Source of the DNA: Afipia sp. Root123D2
GTDB lineage: Bacteria; Pseudomonadota; Alphaproteobacteria; Rhizobiales; Xanthobacteraceae
Direction of reading: 5' to 3'
Length of the DNA stretch: 64,000 bases
Assembly: GCF_001425835.1 (NCBI RefSeq)
Contig: NZ_LMDP01000003.1
Location: forward strand, 194,001-258,000
A model generated the notes under the pieces. That model searched no databases, was not told where the DNA came from, and saw nothing but the letters and a program-made list of their open reading frames with translations. Position 1 is the first letter of the stretch. Each line of letters begins with the position of its first letter. A program made the translations under genes and the position numbers. This document shows positions 10,265 to 17,971 of this stretch, in pieces.

Positions 10265-11558
10265 CGTCATCCTCCCCCTTCTGGGGAGCCGCGGCCTCCT
10301 TCTTCGGGGCCATCGCCTCGATCACCTTCCGAACGGCGTCATCAATGCGCTCGCTCGGGCGTTGCGGCATGAACTCTTCGATAATGGTGTCGAAGTAATG
10401 GGCTTTGCGTCCGGCGCTGCGTCCGGCACCCCCAATGATCCAAATTCGTGGATCATTTAGCGCGCGAAGCTTCGCAATCTCCCCGTCCAAATCTGGATCT
10501 ACAAAGATCACGAGCCGGAACGTGGGAATCGTCAGGGCCTGATAGATGATATTGTTGATGTGCTCGTCGCCGAAGGCATACCCCATCGTAAATAGCACGC
10601 TCTGTTCGCGAACAATGCGTGACTGGAATTCCCGAAACAGATCGGCATAGGGAGACCCAAGGCTCGAATTCTGCTTGGCAGGCGTCGGATAGATCATCAC
10701 CTTGCCCGGTTCTTTGGAGACGGCCGTTTCTCGGATCGGGAAAAGTCCGTGATCGTCCTCTGTCCAACTAATGGACCCATGAATCTTACACAGATAGACA
10801 AAGCCATCGACCGCAGACCACTTGCGGCTGGTGACATCGAGCTGTTCAGCGAGGGCGTACCGAAACGTCGCTGGATTGAACCGCCGTTCGACAACGCCGG
10901 AGAAGCCGTTCGTGTATGGCAGGCCGAGCCTATCCATTGCGGTCTCGTTGAAGAGATCGTAGTTCGTGGTGAACACCCAAGGACGCGGAAGAGATCGGTC
11001 GCGCAGCACAAGCTTGCGATAGAAGGATTCATAAAGGCCAACGACGGTATGGTCGCCATTCGCGAAGGCGCCGTTCGTGCATTTGGCCCAAAGAAATGTT
11101 TGAACCTTCTTGATGATCGATTCGACAGTCTTGAGTCTTGTGGCGGCATCACTCAGCGAACTGCGCACTAAGACGAAGCGCAGGCTGAAAAGAAGCTCCA
11201 TCAGCCGCTCTAGGTTGCGCGCATACTCCGCGGCACCGAGGTCGATTCCAAACTGCTTCAACAGAGCATCACGTTCGTCGGCTGTCGGGAACGATTGATC
11301 CCCTTCCTTCGGTGCCGCCGTGAATTCCTTCGCGAGGGGCGCCATCGTTGGGATGCCGACCTCCTTGTCATTAGCCCACGACGAAGAACAGCCAGCTCCC
11401 AGGAGGAACGCCACATTTTTGGCATTCAGTGACTCAGCCAACGCCTTTCTGACAATATCCGCCCCATCAGGCCAATCATAATCAGCCTTCTCACCCTCGA
11501 CGCCGCGAATAAACTTGAATGTGAGCTTCGATGGCTCCGTCTTGTCTGCATCCGCCAC
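10254..11558 (-). CDS. SIR2-like domain protein, partner of HerA
   Basis: This 434-aa SIR2-fold protein has the NAD-binding loop FLLGAGCSSS (51-60), the catalytic-type FTTNYD (196-201), CKIHGS with H260, and GYAFGDEHINN near the C-terminus. These match the SIR2_2-like effectors that deplete NAD+ in phage defence. The start is GTG 11558 behind GGGGGGAA; an ATG five bases upstream is out of frame. The acidic tail (EDDDES) is encoded by bases that also hold the ribosome binding site and start of herA. The gene begins 18 bases after the AbiEii stop, so it is probably in the same transcript. Likely role: abortive-infection effector activated through HerA (family knowledge plus context). Confidence 0.88.
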   Translation of the reverse strand: MADADKTEPSKLTFKFIRGVEGEKADYDWPDGADIVRKALAESLNAKNVAFLLGAGCSSSWANDKEVGIPTMAPLAKEFTAAPKEGDQSFPTADERDALLKQFGIDLGAAEYARNLERLMELLFSLRFVLVRSSLSDAATRLKTVESIIKKVQTFLWAKCTNGAFANGDHTVVGLYESFYRKLVLRDRSLPRPWVFTTNYDLFNETAMDRLGLPYTNGFSGVVERRFNPATFRYALAEQLDVTSRKWSAVDGFVYLCKIHGSISWTEDDHGLFPIRETAVSKEPGKVMIYPTPAKQNSSLGSPYADLFREFQSRIVREQSVLFTMGYAFGDEHINNIIYQALTIPTFRLVIFVDPDLDGEIAKLRALNDPRIWIIGGAGRSAGRKAHYFDTIIEEFMPQRPSERIDDAVRKVIEAMAPKKEAAAPQKGEDDDES

Positions 11559-11576
11559 CGCATTCCCCCCAAATCT

Positions 11577-12593
11577 CTATTTCGCCGCCTCGTTTGCCCG
11601 GCGCGCGACATCTGCACTCCGCGCCATGAGGACCTCGAAGGTTTCAGCATCTTCCAACAGCAGACCGTCCTCGACCATGCGACCATAATCTTCTTCCAGC
11701 GCCTTCGCGGCATCACCGCCAGGCACGAGCTGCAAACCGCCATTCACGGCAGCCGCATAATCGATCGGACTTCGATCGGCCGCCCTCTCAACGAAGAACA
11801 TGCCCTTGTGGCGCGCGACCGCGTTCGCCAGCTCCCTATCGGCGAAAGCCGCATCCGCCAGGCCGGCGTCATCCAGACGCGCTATGTCATGCCAGTGGCG
11901 TGCGAAGCGATCACCGCGCAGCCGCTGCTGGAGGCAGAAGACGTGGACAGCCGTCGCCTTCTCCCAGAAGGTCCGCTCGGCGTGCATCACGCGCGGCCGC
12001 GCTGTTGGGAACGTTACGCCTTCAACCAGGCCGGATGCATCGCATTTGATGTCGCGGAGGCTCGCCGGCTCGCCCGTTGATCGCGCCCCGAACTCCAGCA
12101 TCACACTCGGTGCGACGTAGCCCGAGCCAGCGGTGGTCGCCTCGTAGTCGACAAACAGCTTCTCGCCTTCCACGCGGACGGCAGCCGCCAACGTCGCGGC
12201 AGCCAACGCGTCCGCGACGACCGGCTGCGCGGTGCCCGCCACCCAATCCGGCAAGCGCTTGCGCACCTCGCTCGACCAGCGCTTCTCCTCGCTACGTGTT
12301 TTCGGCAACGCCTCGCCGTTGCCGTCCACCAGGTCGGGCGCGATCGCCCGGATGTCGTAGGTCAGGTCGACGTCCTCGGAAAACCGCCGGATGACCCCAT
12401 AGGCCTTCGACAGTGACGTGCCGCCCTTGAACACCAGATGCTCGCCGAGCGCCGACCCGTAGAGCGTGGCGAGCGCCCAAACCACCCACACATCCTTCTC
12501 GAGAAGGTGCGCCGGTCGTCCCGACTGATCGGCCGCGACGCTTAGCGCCTCGCGGCGGTCAGCGACCGGAAGGTGGAGAAAGGCGTCAGCCAT
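11577..12593 (-). CDS. AbiEii/AbiGii-type nucleotidyltransferase toxin (type IV TA)
   Basis: This 338-aa protein contains the minimal nucleotidyltransferase core FKGGTSLSK (55-63) followed by FSEDVDLTYD, with D74 and D76. That is the GS-x(n)-DxD metal-binding pattern of the AbiEii family. The later segment MHAERTFWEKATAVH is also characteristic of the family. Members are NTP-transferring toxins; some add nucleotides to tRNA acceptor ends. It overlaps the antitoxin gene (ATG 12593 inside the end of the AbiEi gene), typical of the bicistronic abiE layout. The downstream SIR2 gene follows after only 18 bases, so toxin and SIR2-HerA unit may be co-expressed. Confidence 0.9.
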   Translation of the reverse strand: MADAFLHLPVADRREALSVAADQSGRPAHLLEKDVWVVWALATLYGSALGEHLVFKGGTSLSKAYGVIRRFSEDVDLTYDIRAIAPDLVDGNGEALPKTRSEEKRWSSEVRKRLPDWVAGTAQPVVADALAAATLAAAVRVEGEKLFVDYEATTAGSGYVAPSVMLEFGARSTGEPASLRDIKCDASGLVEGVTFPTARPRVMHAERTFWEKATAVHVFCLQQRLRGDRFARHWHDIARLDDAGLADAAFADRELANAVARHKGMFFVERAADRSPIDYAAAVNGGLQLVPGGDAAKALEEDYGRMVEDGLLLEDAETFEVLMARSADVARRANEAAK

Positions 12594-13179
12594 GCGCCGC
12601 CTTTCCTACGCTGCGCGCGAGCCAGGTCGGAAGCTGCGGCGCTGCCGCGACCAGTTCGCTGAAAGTGGACGGCGAGAGCTTCCGCTTCAACGTTTTCAAG
12701 GCGGCTTCCGCTTTCTCCGGCCCAAGCCAGGCCAACGCCCGCACCGCCTCGCCAGCCGGCTTATGAGCCAGGGCGAGTTGCCAGCGCGGAGCATGACGAA
12801 GTTCGACAACCTGTTTGCCGAGATTCATCGTTCGGCTGCGGCCGGAGGTTAGATAGACCGACCGAACCGGCACCTGGGTCGTCAGGCCGAGAGTGTTGGC
12901 CGCCGCCGCCCCGCTCGGGACGATGACTTCGCCGCGCTGGTTGGCGAGCGCCTCGACCGCTTGCTGGACGGAGGGGGCCCTCGTTCCGAACCGGCTCGTG
13001 ATGGGACGGAGATAGACGCCGCGACCGGCCCGGATCAGTTGGCCCCGCTCAGTCAGACGCGACAAAGCCTGATCCACCGCGGCGCGATTACCGAGGTGAA
13101 GCAAGCTCTTAGCCGCCACGGGCGTACCTTCCGGCAACCCTTCGGCATGCGCGAGAATCTGTTCGGTTAACCGTTGCAT
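12586..13179 (-). CDS. AbiEi-type antitoxin / transcriptional regulator
   Basis: This 197-aa protein has a winged-helix N-terminus: residues about 8-55 read LAHAEGLPEGTPV..KSLLHLG.RAAVDQALSRLTERGQLIRAGRGVYLRP. The remainder (TSGRSRTMNLGKQVVELRHA...) resembles the AbiEi C-terminal domain. AbiEi antitoxins repress their own promoter by binding inverted repeats, and a good palindrome overlapping a promoter lies directly upstream (13190-13219). It pairs with AbiEii through overlapping reading frames. The ATG at 13179 follows GACAGGAG with a seven-base spacer. Confidence 0.87.
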   Translation of the reverse strand: MQRLTEQILAHAEGLPEGTPVAAKSLLHLGNRAAVDQALSRLTERGQLIRAGRGVYLRPITSRFGTRAPSVQQAVEALANQRGEVIVPSGAAAANTLGLTTQVPVRSVYLTSGRSRTMNLGKQVVELRHAPRWQLALAHKPAGEAVRALAWLGPEKAEAALKTLKRKLSPSTFSELVAAAPQLPTWLARSVGKAAHG

Positions 13180-13189
13180 GGCCGTTCTC

Positions 13190-13226
13190 CTGTCAGAAAT
13201 ATACGCGGTTTTCTGACAGTTTTCAA
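13190..13226 (-). promoter_or_regulatory. abiE promoter with overlapping palindromic operator
   Basis: Read on the minus strand there is TTGAAA (13226-13221), a 17-base spacer and TATATT (13203-13198), a near-consensus sigma-70 promoter. A 10-bp perfect inverted repeat CTGTCAGAAA / TTTCTGACAG (13190-13199 and 13210-13219) covers the -10 box and much of the spacer. This is where AbiEi would be expected to bind for autorepression. The same promoter may drive the downstream SIR2-HerA-AddBA genes. Confidence 0.72.
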
Positions 13227-13260
13227 GCCAGCGGACTTGCTGGGGAGCCGTCTATTTCGG

Positions 13261-14592
13261 CTAGATCAAGGGCGAACCCCTGTCGAGTAGACCATCCAGG
13301 AAATCCTCCCGCGAGCTGATCGGCCCCGCGAGCGTCGCAAGGATCAACGCCTCGACGATCTGGCGGGCCAACGACCGCGCCATCACCCGCTCTTTCGTCG
13401 AGATGGCGGTCATGGCTCGGCCGTGCAGGAATGCGCTTCGCACGTTGAAGAGCTGCTCATACTGATCGGCGAAGCGTCGATCGCCCAGCAGGCCGGCCAC
13501 CCGTCCCCGAATTCTATTCGTGGCGCGCATCCCTTTGTGGCGGTCAGGCGCGATGCGAAAATTCTTCTGATAGTCCGCGCGCAAGCCGAGCGCCGCCTCG
13601 ATCGTCGTGATGTGCGCAAGGAATTCATCCACGCCCTCGGCCAGGAACGCGCGGACGAGGAAGTGAGGGATCGGCGTCTCAAACAAAACCGATTGCTTCG
13701 CCTGCTCGACGGTCGTCCATCGGCTCTGGTCCCACACCGTCAGCTCGGTCTTTGCATCCTCTTCTAGGTGCAGCTCGACCGGGCGCTCTTCCTCGTATGT
13801 CCCGCCATAGCCATCGTCGTAGACCCGGTCCTCCCAGCTCAACGTGTCGGGGGACGGCGGCGAACTGGGACGAACGAAGATGTCGCTGTCGATCGTGTAG
13901 ACCCATGGCACACGGAAGCCCCGCCAATCGACTTCCTGCATGGTCGACCAGCTCTCCCAGGGGGCCAGCAGGAGGAAGAACAGCGCTTCTTCCAAGGCAG
14001 TCGGGAACCGCCCTTGATGCGGTTCGACCCGCCCCAGATCTAGGCTCAGGTCCATGAACAGGACCGGGACCGCGCGTTCCTCCGGCTCCTGCTCGAGCAC
14101 CACGACCTCCTCAACGATCAGCCAGTGGAATTCGGCGAAGCGCTCGGCATCGAAGTCCTGACGCGGATAAAGCCGCCTCAGCCGGCGCGCATCGATCACG
14201 CCGCGCAGCTCGTCGGCGCTCAACCGGCACACCCTGGCCGGACCGAATGCGTGCGGCGGCAGGTCGGCGGCAAGATCGAGCGGCGCAAGGTGAATGCGCC
14301 TGGCCCGGGTAGCGCGCAGCGCCGCGTCCAATCCCTTCGCCGCTTCCTCCACAGGCATGGCAAGATGGGCCGTGTCCTTCTGCAGGTGACATGGAAGGCC
14401 CAACGCCCGCAATGCCGTCGAGAGCGCGAAGTTCGGCCCCTTCTTGCCGGCGTTTGGGTAGTCGTCGCGGCAGATCTCACGCAGCCGCATGAAGGCCGGG
14501 TGCGCAAGAATATTGTCGGGCCCGGGCGGTCGTATGCGCCACAGGTCCGTCATCGCCATCAGCATCGCCATTCTCGGACCCGTCTCGCTCAT
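13261..14592 (-). CDS. HEPN (Apea-like) domain protein of the nuclease-TIR-HEPN operon
   Basis: In this 443-aa protein the C-terminal helical region has NVRSAFLHGRAM, containing R385-x4-H390, the RX4-6H signature of HEPN ribonucleases. It is preceded by LARQ/LRADYQ helices typical of the Apea-like HEPN subgroup. The N-terminal 300 residues are not recognised; they contain acidic and Trp-rich stretches (PWESWSTMQEVDWRGF) and may sense or bind a ligand. The ATG at 14592 shares one base with the TIR stop (TGATG), so the two are coupled. HEPN proteins in defence islands are usually toxic RNases held in check until infection, which is the likely role here. Confidence 0.7.
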   Translation of the reverse strand: MSETGPRMAMLMAMTDLWRIRPPGPDNILAHPAFMRLREICRDDYPNAGKKGPNFALSTALRALGLPCHLQKDTAHLAMPVEEAAKGLDAALRATRARRIHLAPLDLAADLPPHAFGPARVCRLSADELRGVIDARRLRRLYPRQDFDAERFAEFHWLIVEEVVVLEQEPEERAVPVLFMDLSLDLGRVEPHQGRFPTALEEALFFLLLAPWESWSTMQEVDWRGFRVPWVYTIDSDIFVRPSSPPSPDTLSWEDRVYDDGYGGTYEEERPVELHLEEDAKTELTVWDQSRWTTVEQAKQSVLFETPIPHFLVRAFLAEGVDEFLAHITTIEAALGLRADYQKNFRIAPDRHKGMRATNRIRGRVAGLLGDRRFADQYEQLFNVRSAFLHGRAMTAISTKERVMARSLARQIVEALILATLAGPISSREDFLDGLLDRGSPLI

Positions 14593-15704
14593 CAGGAGAT
14601 CCGGAGCCGCCGCAAAAGCTTGCCGAGGACCGCCTCGTACTCCTCGGGCTTGGAGAAATCGGCGTAGAGCTTGCCTTTCAAGAACTCTGGCAGCTCACAT
14701 TCCTCGTAGAGCAGCGGCAGCACGACCACCTCGCCGCTCGCGATCTCGCGGTTCATCGCCACGTCGAGCTCCTTCTTCACCCAAGGAGCGCCGATCGACT
14801 TTTTCGACAGGACGACGGCGATGTAGCGGCTGAGCTTCATCCCCTCTTCGATCTTGGCGATCAGCGAGTCCCCGATGTCGATTTCGGCCTCGTCCAGCCA
14901 CACATGCTCTACGCCATGAGCGAGCAGATCCTTGCGAAGCTGGCGCACGAAGGGTTTGTCGACGCCAGTATGGCTCAGGAAGATGCCGTGATACTTCTCA
15001 TGCGCCGGATCGGCCTTCTCCAACGCGAGGCTGTCGCGAACGAGCTGGTTCTGGGCTTCCTGCGACGTCGGCGGCGTCAGCAGCCAGCCCGTCGGGGTGC
15101 CGAGCATCAGCTGACCGCCGAGGCTGTAGCCCTCCGGCGTCGCGGCGATCGACCCATAGCCTTCGCCGGGATCGGATAGGCACAGCGTCCAGCCGCCGGT
15201 CCGCGACAGAACCTCGAAATAGCGCGCGAAGGGGCTGTCGAGATCGACCGGCCCCATCCTGCGCCCCTTCTTAATGAGAAGCTCCGAACGCTTTACGAAA
15301 CTCGCCACTTTCGGCGCCACATATCCAAGATGGGTTTCGCGATAGCCGAAGAAGTTCACCCGCTTCGGCTCGGACAGGCACCAAACGACCGTCGCGCCAC
15401 CCGCAATCGCGGCCTCCATCTCCTTGCGTCGGTCCTCGCCATCGAAGGCGGAGTCGAGGTCGTAGCGGTCATTCTGCCCCTTCAGCTTGCCCAGCTCGTA
15501 AAGTTCGTTCGAAAACTCTCCGGCCTTACCGAACAGAAAATGCGTGTAGCTCTCCGGATTGATGATGATCGTGTCGTATTCGTAGAGCGGATAGGCCGCC
15601 CGCTCTCGATCGACATCGGGCTGGCAGAGCCCGAGATTTTCGATCTCCACGCCATCGATCTTGTCGCCGGTGTAAGTCAGCCCGACAGTCAGCACCCGTT
15701 TCAC
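14592..15704 (-). CDS. TIR-domain protein with unknown N-terminal sensor-like domain
   Basis: This is a 370-aa protein. Residues about 238-365 form a TIR domain: FLSHTGVDKPFVRQL, then VWLDEAEIDIGDSL, then PWVKKELD, where E312 is in the position of the NADase catalytic glutamate. The first 230 residues form a separate domain of unknown family (IIINPESYTHFLFGKAGEF, WCLSEPKRVNFFGYRET, TLCLSD, SLGGQLMLG) that looks like a Rossmann/flavodoxin-like fold. A GTG start at 15704 overlaps the nuclease stop (GTGA), and a TGATG overlap joins it to the HEPN gene. Bacterial TIR proteins cleave NAD+ or make signalling nucleotides. Here TIR could produce a signal or act as a second effector (inference). Confidence 0.82.
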   Translation of the reverse strand: MKRVLTVGLTYTGDKIDGVEIENLGLCQPDVDRERAAYPLYEYDTIIINPESYTHFLFGKAGEFSNELYELGKLKGQNDRYDLDSAFDGEDRRKEMEAAIAGGATVVWCLSEPKRVNFFGYRETHLGYVAPKVASFVKRSELLIKKGRRMGPVDLDSPFARYFEVLSRTGGWTLCLSDPGEGYGSIAATPEGYSLGGQLMLGTPTGWLLTPPTSQEAQNQLVRDSLALEKADPAHEKYHGIFLSHTGVDKPFVRQLRKDLLAHGVEHVWLDEAEIDIGDSLIAKIEEGMKLSRYIAVVLSKKSIGAPWVKKELDVAMNREIASGEVVVLPLLYEECELPEFLKGKLYADFSKPEEYEAVLGKLLRRLRIS

Positions 15705-16336
15705 GTGTCGTTCCTTTCCGCCGCCTGCTTGGCCGCCTCTCTAGCTTTCACTTCCAAAACCTCGCCGCGGCTGCCGACGAGCGCGATCTCGATGCCGGCC
15801 AAGGCGCACCGCGGCGCGAGCCGCTCGGCCAGGCGCAAGGTGCCGTCCGTCAGCGGAACCACGGCCACCTGACGCCCCTGCGATGGCGTGGCCATCAGCA
15901 GGCCTACGGTCTCGCAAAGACCCCGGTAGAGCCGCGACAACTGGCCTGGATGCCGCGCGTTGATAATGCCGCCCTTGCATTCGGCCGAGATGACGTGGTC
16001 GCCGATATTCGCGACGACATCACCGAGCCCGGACTTCGGGTTGACGGTGATCGTCTGGCCCGCCGGATTTCGATAGACTCCGCCATAGGCGGTGCTACCG
16101 ACGCCGGAGACCTTGGTGAACGCTCGCCGCCCCAGCCAGCCCGCGAAATCGAACTGCTTTCCGTGCTCGCCGTCGGGATGGACACGGACGTCCCGTGCGC
16201 CCTGCGTGCGGAGCAAGTGCATCGCGTAGGCGACCATCACCGCGCCCTCATACAGATGATGTTCGTGGGCGCCGTCCGATTTTCCGGCGCGGTTCGGCGG
16301 CGGCTCGAGCGCCGTCACGAGATCCTCGAAATCCAA
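15701..16336 (-). CDS. PD-(D/E)XK nuclease-like protein, first gene of nuclease-TIR-HEPN operon
   Basis: The start is set at TTG 16336, which has GGGGAGG six bases upstream. This gives 211 aa; a longer open frame upstream only mirrors the opposite-strand gene and is rejected. Residues 104-122 contain a GD (D106) and then ISAECKGG with E119-x-K121, the core of the restriction-endonuclease fold. The preceding YGGVYRNPAGQTITVNPKSG segment suits that fold. The next ATG (MVAYAMHLL, residue 34) is a possible shorter start. It is the first gene after the divergent promoter region and overlaps the TIR gene by four bases. A role in cutting or sensing nucleic acid is inferred. Confidence 0.65.
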   Translation of the reverse strand: MDFEDLVTALEPPPNRAGKSDGAHEHHLYEGAVMVAYAMHLLRTQGARDVRVHPDGEHGKQFDFAGWLGRRAFTKVSGVGSTAYGGVYRNPAGQTITVNPKSGLGDVVANIGDHVISAECKGGIINARHPGQLSRLYRGLCETVGLLMATPSQGRQVAVVPLTDGTLRLAERLAPRCALAGIEIALVGSRGEVLEVKAREAAKQAAERNDT

Positions 16337-16378
16337 TCCAGCCTCCCCGCGATATCTGCGGACGCGCAGCGCGCACCA

Positions 16379-16406
16379 TTGACAGGAGCTTATAACCGGC
16401 CATATT
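16379..16406 (+). promoter_or_regulatory. Candidate sigma-70 promoter for the 16430-20866 plus-strand run
   Basis: TTGACA at 16379-16384 is followed by 16 bases and CATATT at 16401-16406, so the -35 is perfect and the -10 matches four of six. A purine-rich AAAGGAAGG ribosome site follows before ATG 16430. The region is only 93 bases long and also serves the divergent nuclease-TIR-HEPN run, so one regulator could control both. Confidence 0.5.
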
Positions 16407-16429
16407 TGCCCGGTAAAGGAAGGCCTGTC

Positions 16430-16984
16430 ATGTTTACCTATAGCCCCGAAAAATTTGCGTCGCTCTACGCCTCCGAACTTGGCCAGCGCATCTGGGCCTT
16501 TCTCACGCGGCCCGAAAACGTCGCCCGCCTGGAGACCGCGTCCGAACTCGGCAAGCCCGCGGTCGAAGGCATCGAGGAGCAGCTCCTGGCGGAATTCCGC
16601 GAGGAGGTCTTGGCCGACCGCGTGAAGCAGATGGTCGGCCATATGGTGCGGCAGATCCTGGAGCAGCGAGATTGGGTGCTCGACCAGACCGATGTGAAAG
16701 TTCAGTCGGTGCCCTTCAGCAAGGCGGCACGCTATCGCCGGCCTGACTGGTTCACCTTTCACGCCTTCCGCAACAGCAGTGATCCGCGCGACGTCGTTAT
16801 CACCGATCGCCGGCAAAATCCGACGCTGCCGAACGGCGCGCGCTGGACCTTCTACGCTACCTTCGCCAGCCCGCTAAAAGCGGCGGTGGCGTTCGGCGTC
16901 AACGACATCAAGCAGCTTCGTCAGCAGGTCCATTCGCACGGCTTCCACCGTGTTCGCATCGAGCGGATGCTGCGCCGGGCATGA
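16430..16984 (+). CDS. Unknown 184-aa protein, first gene of the plus-strand accessory run
   Basis: The ATG at 16430 follows AAAGGAAGG at a normal distance, and a promoter-like sequence sits just upstream. The protein is soluble and rich in Arg and aromatic residues in its second half (RYRRPDWFTFHAFRNSS, NGARWTFYATFASP). It ends in a basic tail (HRVRIERMLRRA). No family or catalytic motif is recognised. The next gene begins ten bases after the stop, so the two are co-transcribed with the nuclease-like pair. The basic character would suit nucleic-acid binding, but that is only a guess. Confidence 0.6.
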   Translation: MFTYSPEKFASLYASELGQRIWAFLTRPENVARLETASELGKPAVEGIEEQLLAEFREEVLADRVKQMVGHMVRQILEQRDWVLDQTDVKVQSVPFSKAARYRRPDWFTFHAFRNSSDPRDVVITDRRQNPTLPNGARWTFYATFASPLKAAVAFGVNDIKQLRQQVHSHGFHRVRIERMLRRA

Positions 16985-16993
16985 GACGAGCAG

Positions 16994-17920
16994 ATGATGA
17001 CTGATCTATTCGATGTCGACGGCGCCAATCTCGATCGCGGGTTTGAAAACCTGAAAGCCGCCGAGCTTCCGATCGAGCAGCAGCTTCACGCCATGCTGCA
17101 AGAGATGTGGGGGCGTTACGAGCCTTATGCCGACCCCGACTTTCGGCAGGGTTTCGCACGCGATGTCGATGGCCGATTTTGGGAGATGTATCTGGGCTGC
17201 ACGCTGCTCGAGGCGGGCCGCACCCTGCTTCCCGTCGTCGAGCGCCAGCGCGAAGGCGGTCAGCCGGACCTCTGCGTCCTGGAAGATGGCCGCCGAATCT
17301 GGATCGAGGCCATTACCCCAGATGAAGGCGCACCGGGTCCTGACCAGATCGTGCGTCCGGTCCCCCTCAACGAGGGCGGCGGCCTCTTCGCCGCACCGAT
17401 CCGTCAGGCGCAGTTGCGCACGTCCGGGGCGTTCTGGACCAAGGCGCAGAGGATCGCGCGCTATCTCGAACAGGGTGTGATCGGCCCGGAAGACACGAGG
17501 ATCATCGCGATCAGTGCGAGCCGCTTCGGCGTCTATGTCGCCGACCAGCCGTTGCCGCTGATCATGACCACGTTATTTCCGATCGGAGATGCCTACATCA
17601 CCATCGATCGCGAGACCGGCAACGTCGTTGACGAAGGATTTCACCCGGCCCCCTTCATCGACCGCGAACGCAATCCGATCCCGCGCACGGCGTTTCTCGA
17701 CGAGCGTTTCGCTGACATCTCAGGTGTGATCTGGTCGCGCGTTGGCCTCGGCAACCTCTCGCGTCGAAGCCGCCCGCTGACCTATGTCCACAACCCCTTG
17801 GCGCAGGTTCCGCTGGCGACAAGCTGGGGCGTCTGGGATCGCGAGTTCGTCATCACGCCGCGCGGCGACGAGTGGGAGGCCAACGACATTCTGGCGCAAG
17901 CCGCAGCGGAGGCATCATGA
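16994..17920 (+). CDS. Nuclease-fold-like protein with PD...WIEA motif (copy 1)
   Basis: This is a 308-aa protein. An N-terminal helix contains WEMYLG (E64); residues 90-108 read QPDLCVLEDGRRIWIEAIT, with D92 and E105. This order (E, PD, then a strand ending in E) resembles the PD-(D/E)XK core, but the usual ExK lysine is replaced (EAI). The 464-aa protein encoded next carries the same arrangement, so the two look like paralogues. The C-terminal 190 residues (FIDRERNPIPRTAFLDERF, ISGVIWSRVGLGNLSRRSRPLTYVHNPLA) are not recognised. The ATG at 16994 follows a GAGACGAGCAG ribosome site. Confidence 0.6.
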   Translation: MMTDLFDVDGANLDRGFENLKAAELPIEQQLHAMLQEMWGRYEPYADPDFRQGFARDVDGRFWEMYLGCTLLEAGRTLLPVVERQREGGQPDLCVLEDGRRIWIEAITPDEGAPGPDQIVRPVPLNEGGGLFAAPIRQAQLRTSGAFWTKAQRIARYLEQGVIGPEDTRIIAISASRFGVYVADQPLPLIMTTLFPIGDAYITIDRETGNVVDEGFHPAPFIDRERNPIPRTAFLDERFADISGVIWSRVGLGNLSRRSRPLTYVHNPLAQVPLATSWGVWDREFVITPRGDEWEANDILAQAAAEAS

Positions 17921-17971
17921 CGATGCGCCCGAGTGCCCGCGTCTGGCGCCTTCCGTTCCGTGAGGTTGATC

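Noticed and set aside
15950-16429. Long plus-strand open frame extending the 184-aa gene upstream by 160 codons
   Set aside because: It is antisense to the nuclease-like gene, which has a good ribosome site and coupling; the ATG at 16430 has its own promoter and ribosome site.
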